Both the position numbers and the translations under genes were made by a program. Shown here piece by piece: positions 1 to 11,213 of a stretch of 64,000 nucleotides of DNA (position 1 is its first letter; every line of letters begins with the position of its first letter). This stretch comes from Tamarix chinensis (taxonomy: Eukaryota; Streptophyta; Magnoliopsida; Caryophyllales; Tamaricaceae): contig CM060174.1 of NCBI GenBank assembly GCA_030549775.1, positions 17,037,193 through 17,101,192 on the forward strand, in the 5' to 3' direction. Under the pieces are notes generated by a model that had not been told where the DNA came from, made no database searches, and worked only from the letters and a program-made list of their open reading frames with translations.

Positions 1-1
1 T

Positions 2-3000
2 AATCCATCTCCTATATTATTAGAGAGACAATTCCTAAAAACTTCAAAAACAAAAATTGATGTCCACGATGGAGTAATAACCATGGAATTTGATGGTGAA
101 GTTATTAAGTTTAACATATATGATTCCATGAGATATCCTGCAGATGGTGAAGAGGTATCTATGATTGATGTCATTGAGAATTTAACTGAAATGGTGTACC
201 AACTATCATCAGCTGATCCTTTGGAAATAACTTTGACACAAGGAATAGCAATTGAAAAATTGGAAGAATTGAGCAAATTGTATGACGTTGATGAAGAAAT
301 CAAGGAGGTAGTGGCCGCTTTGGGAATATGTCCGAGTAGAATTGGAAAATTTGTGGATTTACCATTGACAGTGGATAGGCCTATACCTTCCATAGAACAA
401 CCACCTGAAGTGGAGTTGAAGCCTTTACCTGACCATCTCAAATATGCATTCTTAGGAGATAAGAATACCCTTCCGGTTATCATATCTAGTGAACTGACAT
501 CTCATCAGGAAGAAAAACTGGTAAATGTGTTGAAGAAATACAAATCAGCATTGGGGTGGACAGTTGCTGATATTAAGGGTATTAGTCCTTCAGTTTGTAT
601 GCATCGGATTTTAATGGAAGAAGATGTGAAGCCATGTAGACAAGTACAACGTAGGTTGAATCCGATAATGATGGAGGTTGTGAAGAGGTTTTAAAATTGC
701 TAAGTGTAGGAGTCATATACCCAATTTCTGATAGTAGTTGGGTAAGTCCGCTTCAGGTTGTCCCAAAGAAAACAGGAATAACAGTAGTGGAGAATGATAA
801 AAGAGAGATGGTTCCTACTAGAGTTCAAAATGGTTGGAGGGTATGTATTGATTATAGAAAGCTGAACTCCATGACTAGGAAAGATCATTTTCCTTTACCA
901 TTTATGGATCAAATGTTAGAACGGCTAGCGGGTCATGCTTATTATTGTTTTCTTGATGGTTATTCTGGATATGTGCAGGTTCCCATAGCTCCAGAAGATC
1001 AAGAGAAAACCACATTTACATGTCCCTACGGTACGTTTGCGTATCGACGCATGCCATTTGGATTATGTAATGCTCCAGCTACATTTCAAAGGTGTATGGT
1101 AAGTATATTTTCCGAATATCTGGAGAAAATTATCGAGGTATTCATGGATGATTTTAGTATTCATGGAGATACTTTTGAAGAATGCCTAGGTAATTTGACC
1201 CTTATCTTGAAAAGATGTTTGGAGACAAATCTTGTGCTAAACTCTGAAAATTGCCATTTTATGGTCCAACAAGGAATAGTTTTGGGACATGTTATTTCAG
1301 CCAAAGGAATTGAAGTAGATAAAGCAAAAATTGATCTTATTTCTTCATTACCTTATCCATCAACTGTCAAAGATGTGCGATCATTTTTAGGGCATGCCGG
1401 GTTTTACCGCCGATTTATCAAGGATTTTTCTAAAATAGCCCAACCATTATGCAAGCTTCTTCAAAAAGAAAAGGAATTTCAATTTGATGACGCATGCCAG
1501 AAATCATTTGACTATTTAAAGGAAAAATTGATAAGTGCACCCATTCTTCAACCACGTGATTGGAATTTTCCATTTGAATTGATGTGTGATGCATTTAACT
1601 TTGCTGTTGGTGCAGTGTTAGGTCAACGAATCGGGAAAGAGCCACACGTGATATATTATGCCTCACGCACATTGAATGAAGCTCAAATTAACTACAAAAC
1701 TACCGAAAAGGAGCTTCTTGCTATTGTCTTTGCTTTGGATAAATTTCGTTCTTATCTGTTAGGAACTGAAATAATTTTTTATTCTGATCATGCAGCGTTA
1801 AAATATTTGTTAGCAAAGAAAGAGGCAAAACCACGACTGATTAGATGGATTCTCCTACTTCAAGAATTCAATATACGCATTAAAGACAAAAAAGGAATAG
1901 AAAACGGAGTAGTAGATCACCTAAGTCGGTTAATCAAAGAAGTTGAAGTTGAAGTACCTATCAATGAAGCATTTCCGGACGAGCAACTTCATGTCATTGG
2001 GAATGAGATACCATGGTATGCTGATATGGTAAATTTCCTAGTAGCTAAGGTATTTCCCTCACATTTTACCAAAGCACAGAAAGATAGAATGAAAAGTCAG
2101 GCAAAATATTTTGTATGGGACGATCCATACTTGTGGAAACAATGTGCTGATCAAATCATTAGAAGATGTATTCCTGATAGTGAGGTTCTGTCTATTTTAC
2201 ACTTTTGTCACAGTTATGCTTGTGGGGGACACTTTGGTCCCAAGCGAACAGCTTATAAAATTCTAGAGAGTGGATTCTTTTGGCCTACATTGTTTAGGGA
2301 CTCTCATGAATTTTGTAAGACGTGTAAAAACTGTCAAAAGACTGGGGGATTAGGTCCTAGAAATGAAATGCCACAAACTCCTATCATAGCATGCGAAATC
2401 TTTGATGTTTGGGGTATGGATTTTATGGGACCCTTTCCATCTTCTTTCGGGTTTAAATACATACTTGTTGCTGTTGATTATGTGTCAAAATGGGTGGAGG
2501 CTAAGGCCACCCGTACTGATGATGCTAAGGTTGTTGCAGAATTTCTTCGAACTAACGTTTTTGCAAGGTTTGGCATACCAAGAGCCATCATCAACGACAA
2601 AGGTTCACATTTCTGCAACCGAACCGTAGAAGCTCTATTAAAGAAATACCATGTGACACATCGAATATCTACGGCATATCATCCACAAACAAATGGTCAA
2701 GCCGAGGTATCAAACCGGGAAATCAAATCAATCTTGGAAAAAATGGTGAAACCAACAAGAAAGGATTGGAGCTTACATCTTAATGATGCTCTCTGGGCTT
2801 ATCGTACAGCTTTCAAGACTCCAATTTGTATGTCTCCATATCGTCTGGTGTACAGTAAGCCTTGTCATCTACCAGTTGAGTTAGAACATAAAGCTTTTTG
2901 GGTCGTCAGAAGTGTAACATGGAGTTAACTGAAGTTGGAAGACATAGGCGAATCCAACTACAAGAATTGGAAGAAATAAGAAATGATGCTTTTGAAACTG

Positions 3001-3308
3001 CATTGAGATATAAAGATAGAACTAAGGCAGTTCATGATAAGTTCATTCTTAGAAAGAGCTTTGAAATTGGTCAAAAAGTTTTATTAAATCATTCTCGTTT
3101 GAAGTTGTTTCCAGGAAAATTGAGGTCGAGATGGATCGGCCCATTTGTTGTGACTAATGTGTTTTCTCATGGCGCAGTTGAAATTAAGAGTGAGAAAACA
3201 GGAAAGATGTGGAAGGTCAATGGACACCGCCTCAAACCTTACTACATAGGACATCAAGTGCACAATTTGGAAGTGGTTGATCTTACCACTCCCAATTATG
3301 AGGGCTGA
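2..3308 (+). pseudogene. pol: Athila pol: protease end, RT, RNaseH, integrase (frameshifted)
   Basis: The frame is open from base 2. It starts with the C-terminal protease motif (degenerate ILGRPFLKT-like, with LLERQF) and then the linker. RT begins near 715 ([15 protein letters not shown]). It contains [14 protein letters not shown] near 1050 and the catalytic FMDD near 1145, the Athila form of YxDD. RNaseH lies around 1570-1930 ([33 protein letters not shown]). Integrase has an HHCC finger near 2200-2340 and the DDE core, with Asp in WGMDFMGPF, Asp in NDKGSHF and Glu in AEVSNREI. Two frameshifts break it, one near 685 just before RT and one near 2905 in the integrase C-terminal part. Apart from these shifts it is well preserved, which suggests a fairly young insertion. 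Confidence 0.93.
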
Positions 3309-3465
3309 ATGACTTGCATTTTGTCACTTGGGAAACACCCAAGTGTTGTATATAAGTTTTTCGTATTTCGTACTTTTCTTTTTACATATTTGGTATAATT
3401 TTTTATGTACATAATGTGTATATGTGTGGAAATACATTATTAGTTTATCTTCATACTTAAAAAAA

Positions 3466-4050
3466 AAACACGGGGGGGGCCATATTTACGAACAAAGCCC
3501 GTGTTTTTCTCTCTGCAGAAAATTAACAAATTCCAAAGAGCTCCAAAAATAACACGGGGGGTCCGTATTTCTTTACACGGCCCGTGTTTCTTCCTCTGCA
3601 GAAAATTTACAAATTCCAGAGAGCTCCAAAAATAACACGGGGGGTCCGTATTTCTTTACACGGCCCGTGTTTCTTCCTCTGCAGAAATTATTCAAAATTC
3701 CAGAGAGCTCCAAAAATAACATGGGGGGTCCGTATTTCTTAACACGGCCCGTGTTTCTTCCTCTGCAGAAATTTTTCAAAATTCCAGAGAGCTCCAAAAA
3801 AAATACGGGGGGTCCTTATTTCTTAACACGGCCCGTGTTTCTTCCTCTGCAGAAAAATTTCAGAATTCCAGAGAGCTGGAAAAATAACACGGGGGTACCG
3901 TACTTATAAACACGGCCCATGTTACCTTCTCAGTCAGAAACATAATGTTTAAAATTTAACACGGGGGTACCGTATTTCACAAACACGGTCCGTGTTTTCG
4001 CTAGTTTCCTTTTTCTCCCACGTGTTTTCAGATCTGAAAAAAACACGGCC
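3466..4050 (+). repeat. 84-bp tandem array with AACACGG/CCGTGTT palindromes
   Basis: About seven units begin at 3466, 3551, 3634, 3718, 3802, 3886 and 3958. The period is 83-84 bp, with a shorter sixth unit. Each unit starts AACACGGGGG, continues with (T)CCGTATTTCTT, then ACACGGCCCGTGTTTC and TTCCTCTGCAG, and ends with an AATTCCAGAGAGCTCC segment. AACACGG and CCGTGTT are reverse complements, so every unit can fold into a hairpin. The array sits in the non-coding gap between integrase and the env-like gene. The same palindrome recurs in this element's LTR near 7745-7876. Short open frames across it on both strands are repeat artefacts. Confidence 0.92.
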
Positions 4051-4670
4051 CTTTCGTTCGATTCTCTCCAGTTCTTCGCAGCACTCCTCTGCGTGTCTTC
4101 TCCTTCGATTCCTCCATTTTTCTCACTCAAATCTTCAACTCTTAACAACTCCTACTCCATTAACATCCCATTTTCTTTCCCCACCATTAAATTTCTTTTC
4201 TCTGCCGATTTTTTTTCTGTCAATCCACTACAGAACAGGCAACACATTTCGTGTAAAACCCTAATTTCAATCGAGCATTGTCCCATCCATTTTCTGGAAA
4301 TAACCTTAGGGTTTTCGTGGGATTTGATATTCACATTTCATTCTTCTGATTTCTGACTTGTTATAGCCTGTTTTCACACAATTAAGGTAAGTGGTTCTTT
4401 CCCATATTGCAGCAATTTAATTCGGTTTCATTGTTTTTGCTTACATATGCTGATACAATGTGATTGAATATTGGGTGAATTTGTTCCATAACTTGCACCA
4501 TTATAAAATTGGCTGAATGACATGTTAGGGCATATGTATGCATTCAGTGCAACTGTGTTATAATTATAATTGCCGTCTAATCTTATTCTTCAAGAGTAAC
4601 ATTATGTATATGCTGCACTTTCAAGTTTAAGACATTGTTTCTTAACTTCAAAGTGGTAATATTTGTGTAG
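4051..4670 (+). promoter_or_regulatory. Leader of the env-like gene with probable 5' UTR intron
   Basis: This stretch looks like a plant 5' leader. It is rich in CT, includes 'aaaccctaatttcaatcga', and has a G-box CACGTG just upstream at 4019-4024. A strong donor AAG/GTAAGTGG ends a putative exon at 4386. An acceptor 'tttgtgtag' ends at 4670, directly before the ATG of the env-like gene at 4671, giving a 284-bp AT-rich intron (4387-4670). A spliced subgenomic mRNA has been proposed for env-like genes of Athila elements. The splice site placement here is read from sequence only. An internal promoter is a possible alternative. Confidence 0.55.
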
Positions 4671-5925
4671 ATGGCACCGAAAAAGAAGCAGCGTGCTGAA
4701 GGCGAATCCTCAAGGTCCCGGTCATCACCAACTCAAGCGAGACAACGACGTAATCGACCCAACGATTTAGGTATAATTTTTACCTCCCCCGAACAACAAC
4801 AAAGGTACGATTACTTGTCTCAGAGGCGTATTACTGGCACTAGATATTTGGATGATGGCTGTTTGCATACATTGGGCATTCATAATCAAGTCATGCGCAT
4901 GCTCGAAACTATAGGTTTGCAACACTTTGTCTATCGTACTAATCATACCTATATACGCTTGACTTTAGAATTTTTGAGTACTTTTGAATTGTGTGCTGAA
5001 GTTGGTGACATTGGTGATACTAAAAATAATCAAGGGTATGTTTCTTTTCGCCTTTTTAATGAAGATAGGCAATTAGCAGTCAATGAACTTGCCCGCATTT
5101 TCATGTTGCCTTCTCAGGGATTCAGATTCATTTTACCCTGGTTTTATGCCAACAATTTTTTCGCTAAAATAGGTGATACAGTGAATATGCCTACTCCCGA
5201 TACCTTCTGCATTTCCGAAGCCAAATCCTCTAGGATTTTTAACTTAGTTTTCTGATACATTCAGAGGCTTTTGGCTACTACCATCTTTGGGAGGGGAGAT
5301 AGTACTGGGGTAGTTCGTTCAATTGAACTTTTCTTTCTCTACTCTATGCTTGAATACTACTCTGTTGATACTTCCTATTTTATTGCAAAACAATTTCAAA
5401 GGGTCGGTAATTCCAAACAGGGAGACATTGTTATCGGTGGGTTAATTACCACCATATGAGTAAGTTTGGACATACCCCTTCCTGAAGATATGCCCATTGA
5501 GGCCATGAGCACGCGCATTGATATCGAACATTGTCGCCTTACGCATCTTATTGAGCGTAGGAATAATGCGTGGTACCTTTCTTATCAGGGGGCGTGTTTT
5601 CTTTCCTCTTCCTAACCCTACCAAAACCGACCCTTTAAACCCATTGAACTGGCAGCCTAGTGAGGATGAAGATAACCCTGCCCCATTAGCCATTGAACAT
5701 CCTATTCCGCCTCATGGTGCCCATCCACCACCACCACCACCCCGATCTCGAGCCAGCTCTTCTTCCACCTCAACTTTTGTCCCCGAATGGCATCTCCAAT
5801 TTCAAAATCAAATGTATTCCCAATTGGATTCCATTCGCAATAACCAAAATCAGATGATGGAGATGATGAAGAATCTCTATGATTTCCATCTCAGGAGCCG
5901 AGACCCACCTCCACCTCCCTCATGA
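4671..5925 (+). pseudogene. Athila env-like / ORF-1 type gene (broken)
   Basis: It starts MAPKKKQR, with a basic N-terminus, and continues with the conserved block typical of the plant ATHILA ORF-1 family, including FVYRTNHTYIRLTLEFLST, YVSFRLFNEDRQ and LPSQGFRF. The function of this family is not settled; it occupies the place of a retroviral env gene. The frame is interrupted by stops at 5253-5255 and 5457-5459, then by a frameshift near 5590. The C-terminal part (to the stop at 5925) has a Pro-rich run and a Met/Gln/Asn-rich, coiled-coil-like tail. I see no convincing signal peptide or membrane segment in the N-terminal part. The ATG lies immediately after a good splice acceptor. Confidence 0.85.
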
Positions 5926-7486
5926 AACCTATTCTTCATTTTTTCTCTTGCATTTGTTCATTAGGGACAATGAACACATTAAGTAAGGGGGGTGCATTAG
6001 TATTCGTAGGCTTGTGATTACTCTTTCGTAGAAATAGTTAGTAAATGTTATATATGTTGCTAAGTGGTACTTAGTTAATTTATTCTTATCTACTTACGTA
6101 CTAGTTGTTTAATGCTGCACTTTAAAAAAAACAAAAAACAAAAAAAAAAACAAAACAGGAAGTATTAGATTTGAGTAATCCATATACGAAGTAAAACAAA
6201 GTATGGGATTGAATTATTTTCAAAAAGGATAATCTTATGTTTATTGTATGTTTTGATCAACATCTTTTGAAACTTTAAAGATAGAAATTGAAGACGTGAT
6301 AACAGTGAAGGAAAGAAAGTTATAATGATTAGAGATCAAATCATGCATTGACTAGGAATGAGATGAAATGAAATTCAAAATTGGTGGATATAACATTGTA
6401 AGCGTTTGAGCCTAACCTTTGGATGCATTGCTTATCCAAAATATATTTCTCTTTTGTGTGCATTCTCCAATGATATGTGAAACTAGAATTTGCCATTAGT
6501 CTCTTCAAGACTGCATAGAACTTTAGGATATTTGAAAATGATAAAGGCACTCTTCTTTCTTTGTTAGCTACAAGGCCAAATAACCCACCTTGAAAAATTG
6601 TTATCCATTGCATAACCCCTTTGAGCCTATAGACCTGTTTTATTGATTTAAACTTTATTAACAACTAATCTCCATATTTATTTTCCTTCCTTACTCTACG
6701 ATTAGTGGAGCAAAAATATTTTCAAGGAGAAATTTTGTTTTGTTAATAAGGTGAAATCTAAGTATGGGGGTGTGGATATCATAAAAAAAATGGAGGAAGT
6801 AGCTAAGCGTTTTTCTTCTCAAAAAAAAAAAGAAGTAGAAGAGAATAAAATTTCATTTCTTTTGATGTTGTTTGGTTGAATGGAAGGGTTTGAGATGACA
6901 AAAAAAAATTGCTTCTCTAGTTGGTAGAGTCTAGCTACAATACCAAATTTCCATCCCACCTTAGCACCTTAGAACCCTAACCCCATTAAAACCAAATTTA
7001 AGACCTTTTGATTCTTATATAATTTAGTTCTTTTAGCAGTGGCGAATTGAGAATAATGGCAAACATATGGGTGATCATCATCATTTGGAGAGAATTTGAG
7101 AGTAAACACATCATACCCTATACACTAAAGAGTGAGCGTTCCCACATTCCGAAAGTATGAATTTACCAAGTTGAATTTCATTAGTCTTGATCTAATTTGC
7201 ATGATGAGATACTAATTATTATAATTTTCGTTCTTTAACCGTTTGAGCATTTGATAAAACTGTTTTTAAGGTGATTTAAGATGTGATCCAAAAATATTTT
7301 TATCAGTGATATTTCATGATTTACAAGTATTTTTACGTCCCAGTCCAAGTTGAACTTCGTACATGAATAATTCCAATCTAATAAATCTTGTGTTCCATGC
7401 CCTGTTTCTCTTACGTTTCTTGATGTATTCATGTGCATGTTATGATATTGCTCGAGGACAAGCAATAATTCAAGTATGGCGGTATT
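5926..7486 (+). other. Athila 3' UTR with polypurine tract
   Basis: This is 1.5 kb of AT-rich sequence without a credible gene between the env-like gene and the LTR. It contains an A-rich run near 6123-6160. Its end carries the usual Tat/Athila signature, 'gaggacaagcaa' near 7454 followed by AAGTATGGCGG (7472-7482). I read this as the polypurine tract with one G-to-C change relative to a pure G run. A second tract-like string, AAGTATGGGGGTGTGG, occurs at 6762-6776 but is not followed by a sequence shared with the other LTR copy. Confidence 0.7.
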
Positions 7487-9023
7487 TGATAGATGAGATT
7501 TATTGATTATTTTCATGTCTAAAAATATCATTTATCTCTCATTTATTCCACTAGATTTAATATTAAATTTTACACGAAAGAAAAGAATTGAAGAAATTTA
7601 AGGAGAAATCAATGAAAAGAAGAAATCAAGTAGAGAAGACATCAAGAAATGCCGAATCAAGGAGAGCAAAGTTGGAAAGGGAACAAATACATCAAGAGAA
7701 GCTAAGCTGAAACTTTCAAAGGAATTGAGTGGAAGAATCAAAAACACGGGGGTCTCGTGTTTCCATAACACGGACCGTGTTATTTATCCCGAGTATCGGT
7801 CTGTAAATCCTTGTGAGCAGAGCAGTTGGAAGAAAACACGGGGGTCCCGTGTTTCATAAACACGGACCGTGTTTTCAATTAAAAACGTGTAACTGCCACG
7901 CGACTTGTTCCTGATAAATTTTAGATGAAAACAGAGTTCGGGGGAGAGGGGAAAAAGATCGAAAAACATTTGGAATGTATTTTTCTTCCTTTATTCCTTT
8001 AGAACATACATGCAATGCACAATTCCAACCTTTGATCTTCTTGAATTCTATTGATGATTTGAGATTCTGCACATCAATTGATAAGTTTCCTCTATTCCTT
8101 TGTAAATTTCTGTATCTTCAATTTGCTGAATCTAAGTAGTTTTTCTGTAATTTTACTTGTGATCATTTCATTATTATCTAATTGTTGCAATAATAGAATT
8201 CGTGAATTTGTTATTGTTATTAATTTTCAATATTTTTGTATAATTGTATGAATTGTGAATATGCAGAAATTTGAGTAATTAGAACAGGGTAGGATGAATT
8301 GAGGATGGAATCATAACTTAATTATCATTTCATAATTTAAATGTTTGATTCTAGATGAGGTTTAATTGAACTAATGGTTTGAATTGAATGATTCCATATC
8401 ATAGATTAAGATTCTTGAACTGATTAGATTGATCACCTATTTGGTTTAGGACTTAGTCTTTGCTAAGACAATGAAATTAACCTGTAATTGTTAATTAATT
8501 TGTCTATAGTAGCAAGAAGATTAATTATTAATCTTATCCATTAATTCGTGCAATTTCATGATCCGAGCTTTTGTGATTATGATTGTAGTGGGCTACTTCC
8601 CGTTCATAATGCTACCATTAATTGAATCTAGTGTTCGTAACCTAGGTTATTAAATGGGTGCAAAAATAAATTGAGAGCATATTCAATTTATTAAGGTGGA
8701 GAGGAAGTATAGGAATTCGTTATTCTGAATTTCCTAAGTCAACATTAAATTGTTTAGAATCATTCTTCTTATGTGAATGTATGGCATTTTGATTCCATCA
8801 CCAATTCAATCCTCCCCTAATTGTCAATTCATGATTAAAGACTTAGTATAATCGAATTTAGTATAAGAATCAATGAAATTGTATAATCGGGGTTATAACA
8901 TCAATAGCAAAATTAGTGATTAAAACGTCATTCCTTGTGGGTTCGACTCCTTCTTGCCATATACTACCTATTTGGGAATTAGGATTTATTTATTAAATTT
9001 GTTGTGCATACGACAGTGCATCA
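7487..9023 (+). mobile_element. Athila 3' LTR
   Basis: It begins TGATAGATGAG directly after the polypurine tract and ends GTGCATCA, so the termini form TGAT/ATCA. The boundaries are supported by a second copy at 25327-26859 that matches from end to end with indels. It contains two copies of the AACACGG-n-CCGTGTT palindrome (7744-7876), also found in the array at 3466-4050. Near the end is 'cttgtgggttcgactccttcttgcc', a U5-like string seen in many plant Tat/Athila LTRs. Confidence 0.88.
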
Positions 9024-9987
9024 ATTAATTGGTTTATCCCCCAATAACCAACACATAAATGAAGGCTCCAATCCTTCATTTTTACAAAATAACTTGTTAT
9101 GTCCATAAAGAAAAACCTAGGTAAATGTACCCATGATCTAATAAATTCTCTAATTATGACTTTAACTCTAGCAACTCTACTAGTTATAAGTTAACTTCAA
9201 GATTTTTATTACACACAGTACCATTTCATTGGTGAAGTTTATCTTGTGCCCTGACAGTAAACTTGTTATCTCCTTGAGGTATATATATGCGAAGTCATGG
9301 ACACCTACAATATTCTCTAATGCCGACACATCCTTGTTCAACTCTTGAATAATGCACAAATACATAAGGTAATCCTTATAAACAAACAAAACCAACATGT
9401 GGGTAGATACAACCTTCGTTTTAGATCTAGCCTTGTATCCGCCGGAGGAAACTCTAGCACCCTGTGGGCCCCACAACATTACTTGCTCCTATACATAATC
9501 TATCACCACTTGGTATCATCCCAACATATCAATAAAAAGGACCACATCGATTTGCGTATAGTACCATCTCAACCAAATTAAGTAGGAAGTCTTACACAAC
9601 TATCTCGAAAGCCATATCTAAGTAGAGCCTAGTGTAATCCCATCTATCCCATAAAGGTAACATGATTGATATAGAGACACGAGTGGATGGAGATAAGGAT
9701 GGAGTAGAACCAATCATTTGATTTTGATTTACCAGTTGATTATTCATCCACTAGTCAATCGATTTCCCCTAATAAGTCGATCAATTTTTTCAAGGAACCT
9801 AATTTTACTATAATGATAAATAAGTTGATCGGTTCATCTATTCACTCCATGGGTTTCCCTATAAAGCTCACTAAACTTCATTTTCCAACATGATGCAAAT
9901 CAAATCATAAACATTAAAGTAAAATCAAATGCCCAAATTTGACAAAAATTATCACCCATCTATTTCACGAAAGGGTGGGGTATTAAA
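9024..9987 (-). mobile_element. Minus-strand Tekay-type LTR fragment
   Basis: No coding sequence is credible here. The right edge reads GGTGGGGTATTAAA, then GCACTATACCCTTAAAGAGG. This parallels 'ggggcattaca', then 'acactacacccttaaaagag' at 25013-25040. I read it as the 5' edge of a minus-strand 3' LTR followed by a polypurine tract. The left side is cut by the Athila LTR end at 9023. Short open frames on both strands inside it have no family match that I recognise. Confidence 0.6.
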
Positions 9988-10584
9988 GCACTATACCCTT
10001 AAAGAGGTTTCTTACCCAAAGTCTATAACTATCCAGCCACACAAATCATTTTCACAGTTAAGGGAGATGGGTACCACCCCCTTAAAGAAAAAGGTTTATA
10101 GTTGTGATAAGAACTGAGGAAAAAACTTTAGATGCTTGGCTCAAATTTCTTCTTCACGATCCCAAGTAGCCTCCTCTGTATTATGCGACAGCCAAAGAAC
10201 TATCACCAAGATAATAGCATTCACACGTCTCTCTAATCTCAATGACTAAGATACTCACCATTTTCTCCTCATAAGTTAAGGACTCATTGAGCTCAAGTCA
10301 CTCTTGTCAAATAACGTGTGAAAGATTTTCTACATACTTCTATAGCGGAGATACGTGAAATACATTGTACACACATGATAGTTGCACTAGTAAAGCTCAG
10401 CAATAAGTGACTTCACTACATGTTCTAAAATTTTAAATGTTCCAATGCACATTAGAATACGCTTACGCTTCCTACTAAACCTCATAACTCCTTTGGTGGG
10501 ACAGACCCTCAACCAGACTCTGTCACCCACCTCATAACCATCATTCCACCTCTTTTGATGTGTAATGCTCTTTTATTAGTCCCC
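9988..10584 (-). pseudogene. Tekay-type integrase C-terminus and chromodomain remnant
   Basis: Read on the minus strand, the segment contains YEVGDRVWLRVCPTKGVMRF followed by a degenerate GTFKILEHV, the conserved C-terminal region of chromovirus integrases. Further 3' is a decayed EEKMVSILVIEIRE-like and EEATWE-like stretch matching the chromodomain end. The polypurine tract near 9990-10005 and an LTR come next. Several stops and shifts make it non-functional. Its upstream part has been replaced by the captured host gene fragment that abuts it near 10585. Confidence 0.75.
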
Positions 10585-11213
10585 TTATTCCACTTCTAAT
10601 TATCCTCAACGATCCCTCTAGTGCCACTCCACAACAAGCAAACATTTGATGATGCTTCTCATTATGATAATCCATAATTGACATATCTAAAATAGGTGCA
10701 ATATTTTGTATAGGACTTGAGTAATTCAGCTTTCCATCAACCGGTTTCAGGACCATTCCATCCCCCATCTCAACAATTGCTGTTAGAAAACCACCAACAA
10801 CCGACAATAGCGTTTTACAAGGAATACTTCGGTAGAGACGCTCGGACAAATTAACTTTAGTAGCATCTGGCTCAAAGGATAATTCTAACATAAAATATTC
10901 TCCTGTATCAAGGTAGTATATCATCCTTGGACATTTGTTCTTCCCTGGTTCCCACCTCCATGAACAAACGTACTTGGGAATAGAATGATCATTGTTAATA
11001 TCAATATCCATGCACATGGGATAACTGGGATCATCCACTTTACGAATATTGACACCAGACTCTTGCAGCTCTAGGAGAGCACGGGCATTTATAAATCCTT
11101 CATCATCACCATCATGTATTTTGAAGGACTCTTTAGCAAAATTTTTCTCCTCAATGACATTAATTGAAGAACTTAGGCTTATTTTGTGAACACAACAAGG
11201 GTTACAAGCATCT
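10585..11213 (-). pseudogene. Captured host gene fragment: CPSF-A / SAP130-like (MMS1_N-type) protein
   Basis: A continuous minus-strand frame of about 210 codons contains motifs that I recognise from the plant CPSF A subunit / SAP130-like protein family (the Arabidopsis AT3G11960 type): DACNPCCV, YVCSWRWEPG, ATKVNLSERLYRSIPCK, VEMGDGMVLK, SPIQNIAPILDMS, YHNEKHHQMFACCG and EGSLRIIRSGI. The family works in RNA processing or related damaged-DNA binding complexes. Only a middle slice is present, with no start codon or end of its own. The frame runs on into transposon sequence at both ends: hydrophobic leader-like codons from an LTR trinucleotide run upstream, and integrase sequence downstream. 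A possible acceptor 'ggatcttag' borders the 5' edge, so the slice may include a true exon start. The family assignment is from memory of motifs, not a search. Confidence 0.78.

Larger units (their letters stand above)
1..9023 (+). mobile_element. Athila-type Ty3/gypsy retrotransposon, 3' part
   Basis: The window opens inside the protease end of an Athila-lineage element and follows it to the end of its 3' LTR. The order seen is protease end, RT, RNaseH, integrase, spacer with tandem array, env-like gene, 3' UTR, polypurine tract and LTR. An extra gene between integrase and the 3' LTR, here with the Athila ORF-1 type sequence, is what separates Athila from most plant gypsy elements. Gag and the 5' LTR lie outside the window. 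Both genes are broken, so the copy is not autonomous. Its 3' edge meets a Tekay-type LTR fragment, so it probably inserted into that element. The matching target duplication would be upstream of the window. Confidence 0.9.

Noticed and set aside
3466..4050. CRISPR-like array
   Set aside because: Units are tandem without unique spacers and the context is a plant retrotransposon.
6762..6776. Alternative polypurine tract and LTR start at AAGTATGGGGGTGTGG
   Set aside because: The second Athila LTR copy begins to match only at 7487, so the tract at 7472-7482 marks the true LTR start.
8936..8962. tRNA gene
   Set aside because: Only a T-arm-like string; no acceptor stem, D-arm or anticodon arm can be folded around it.
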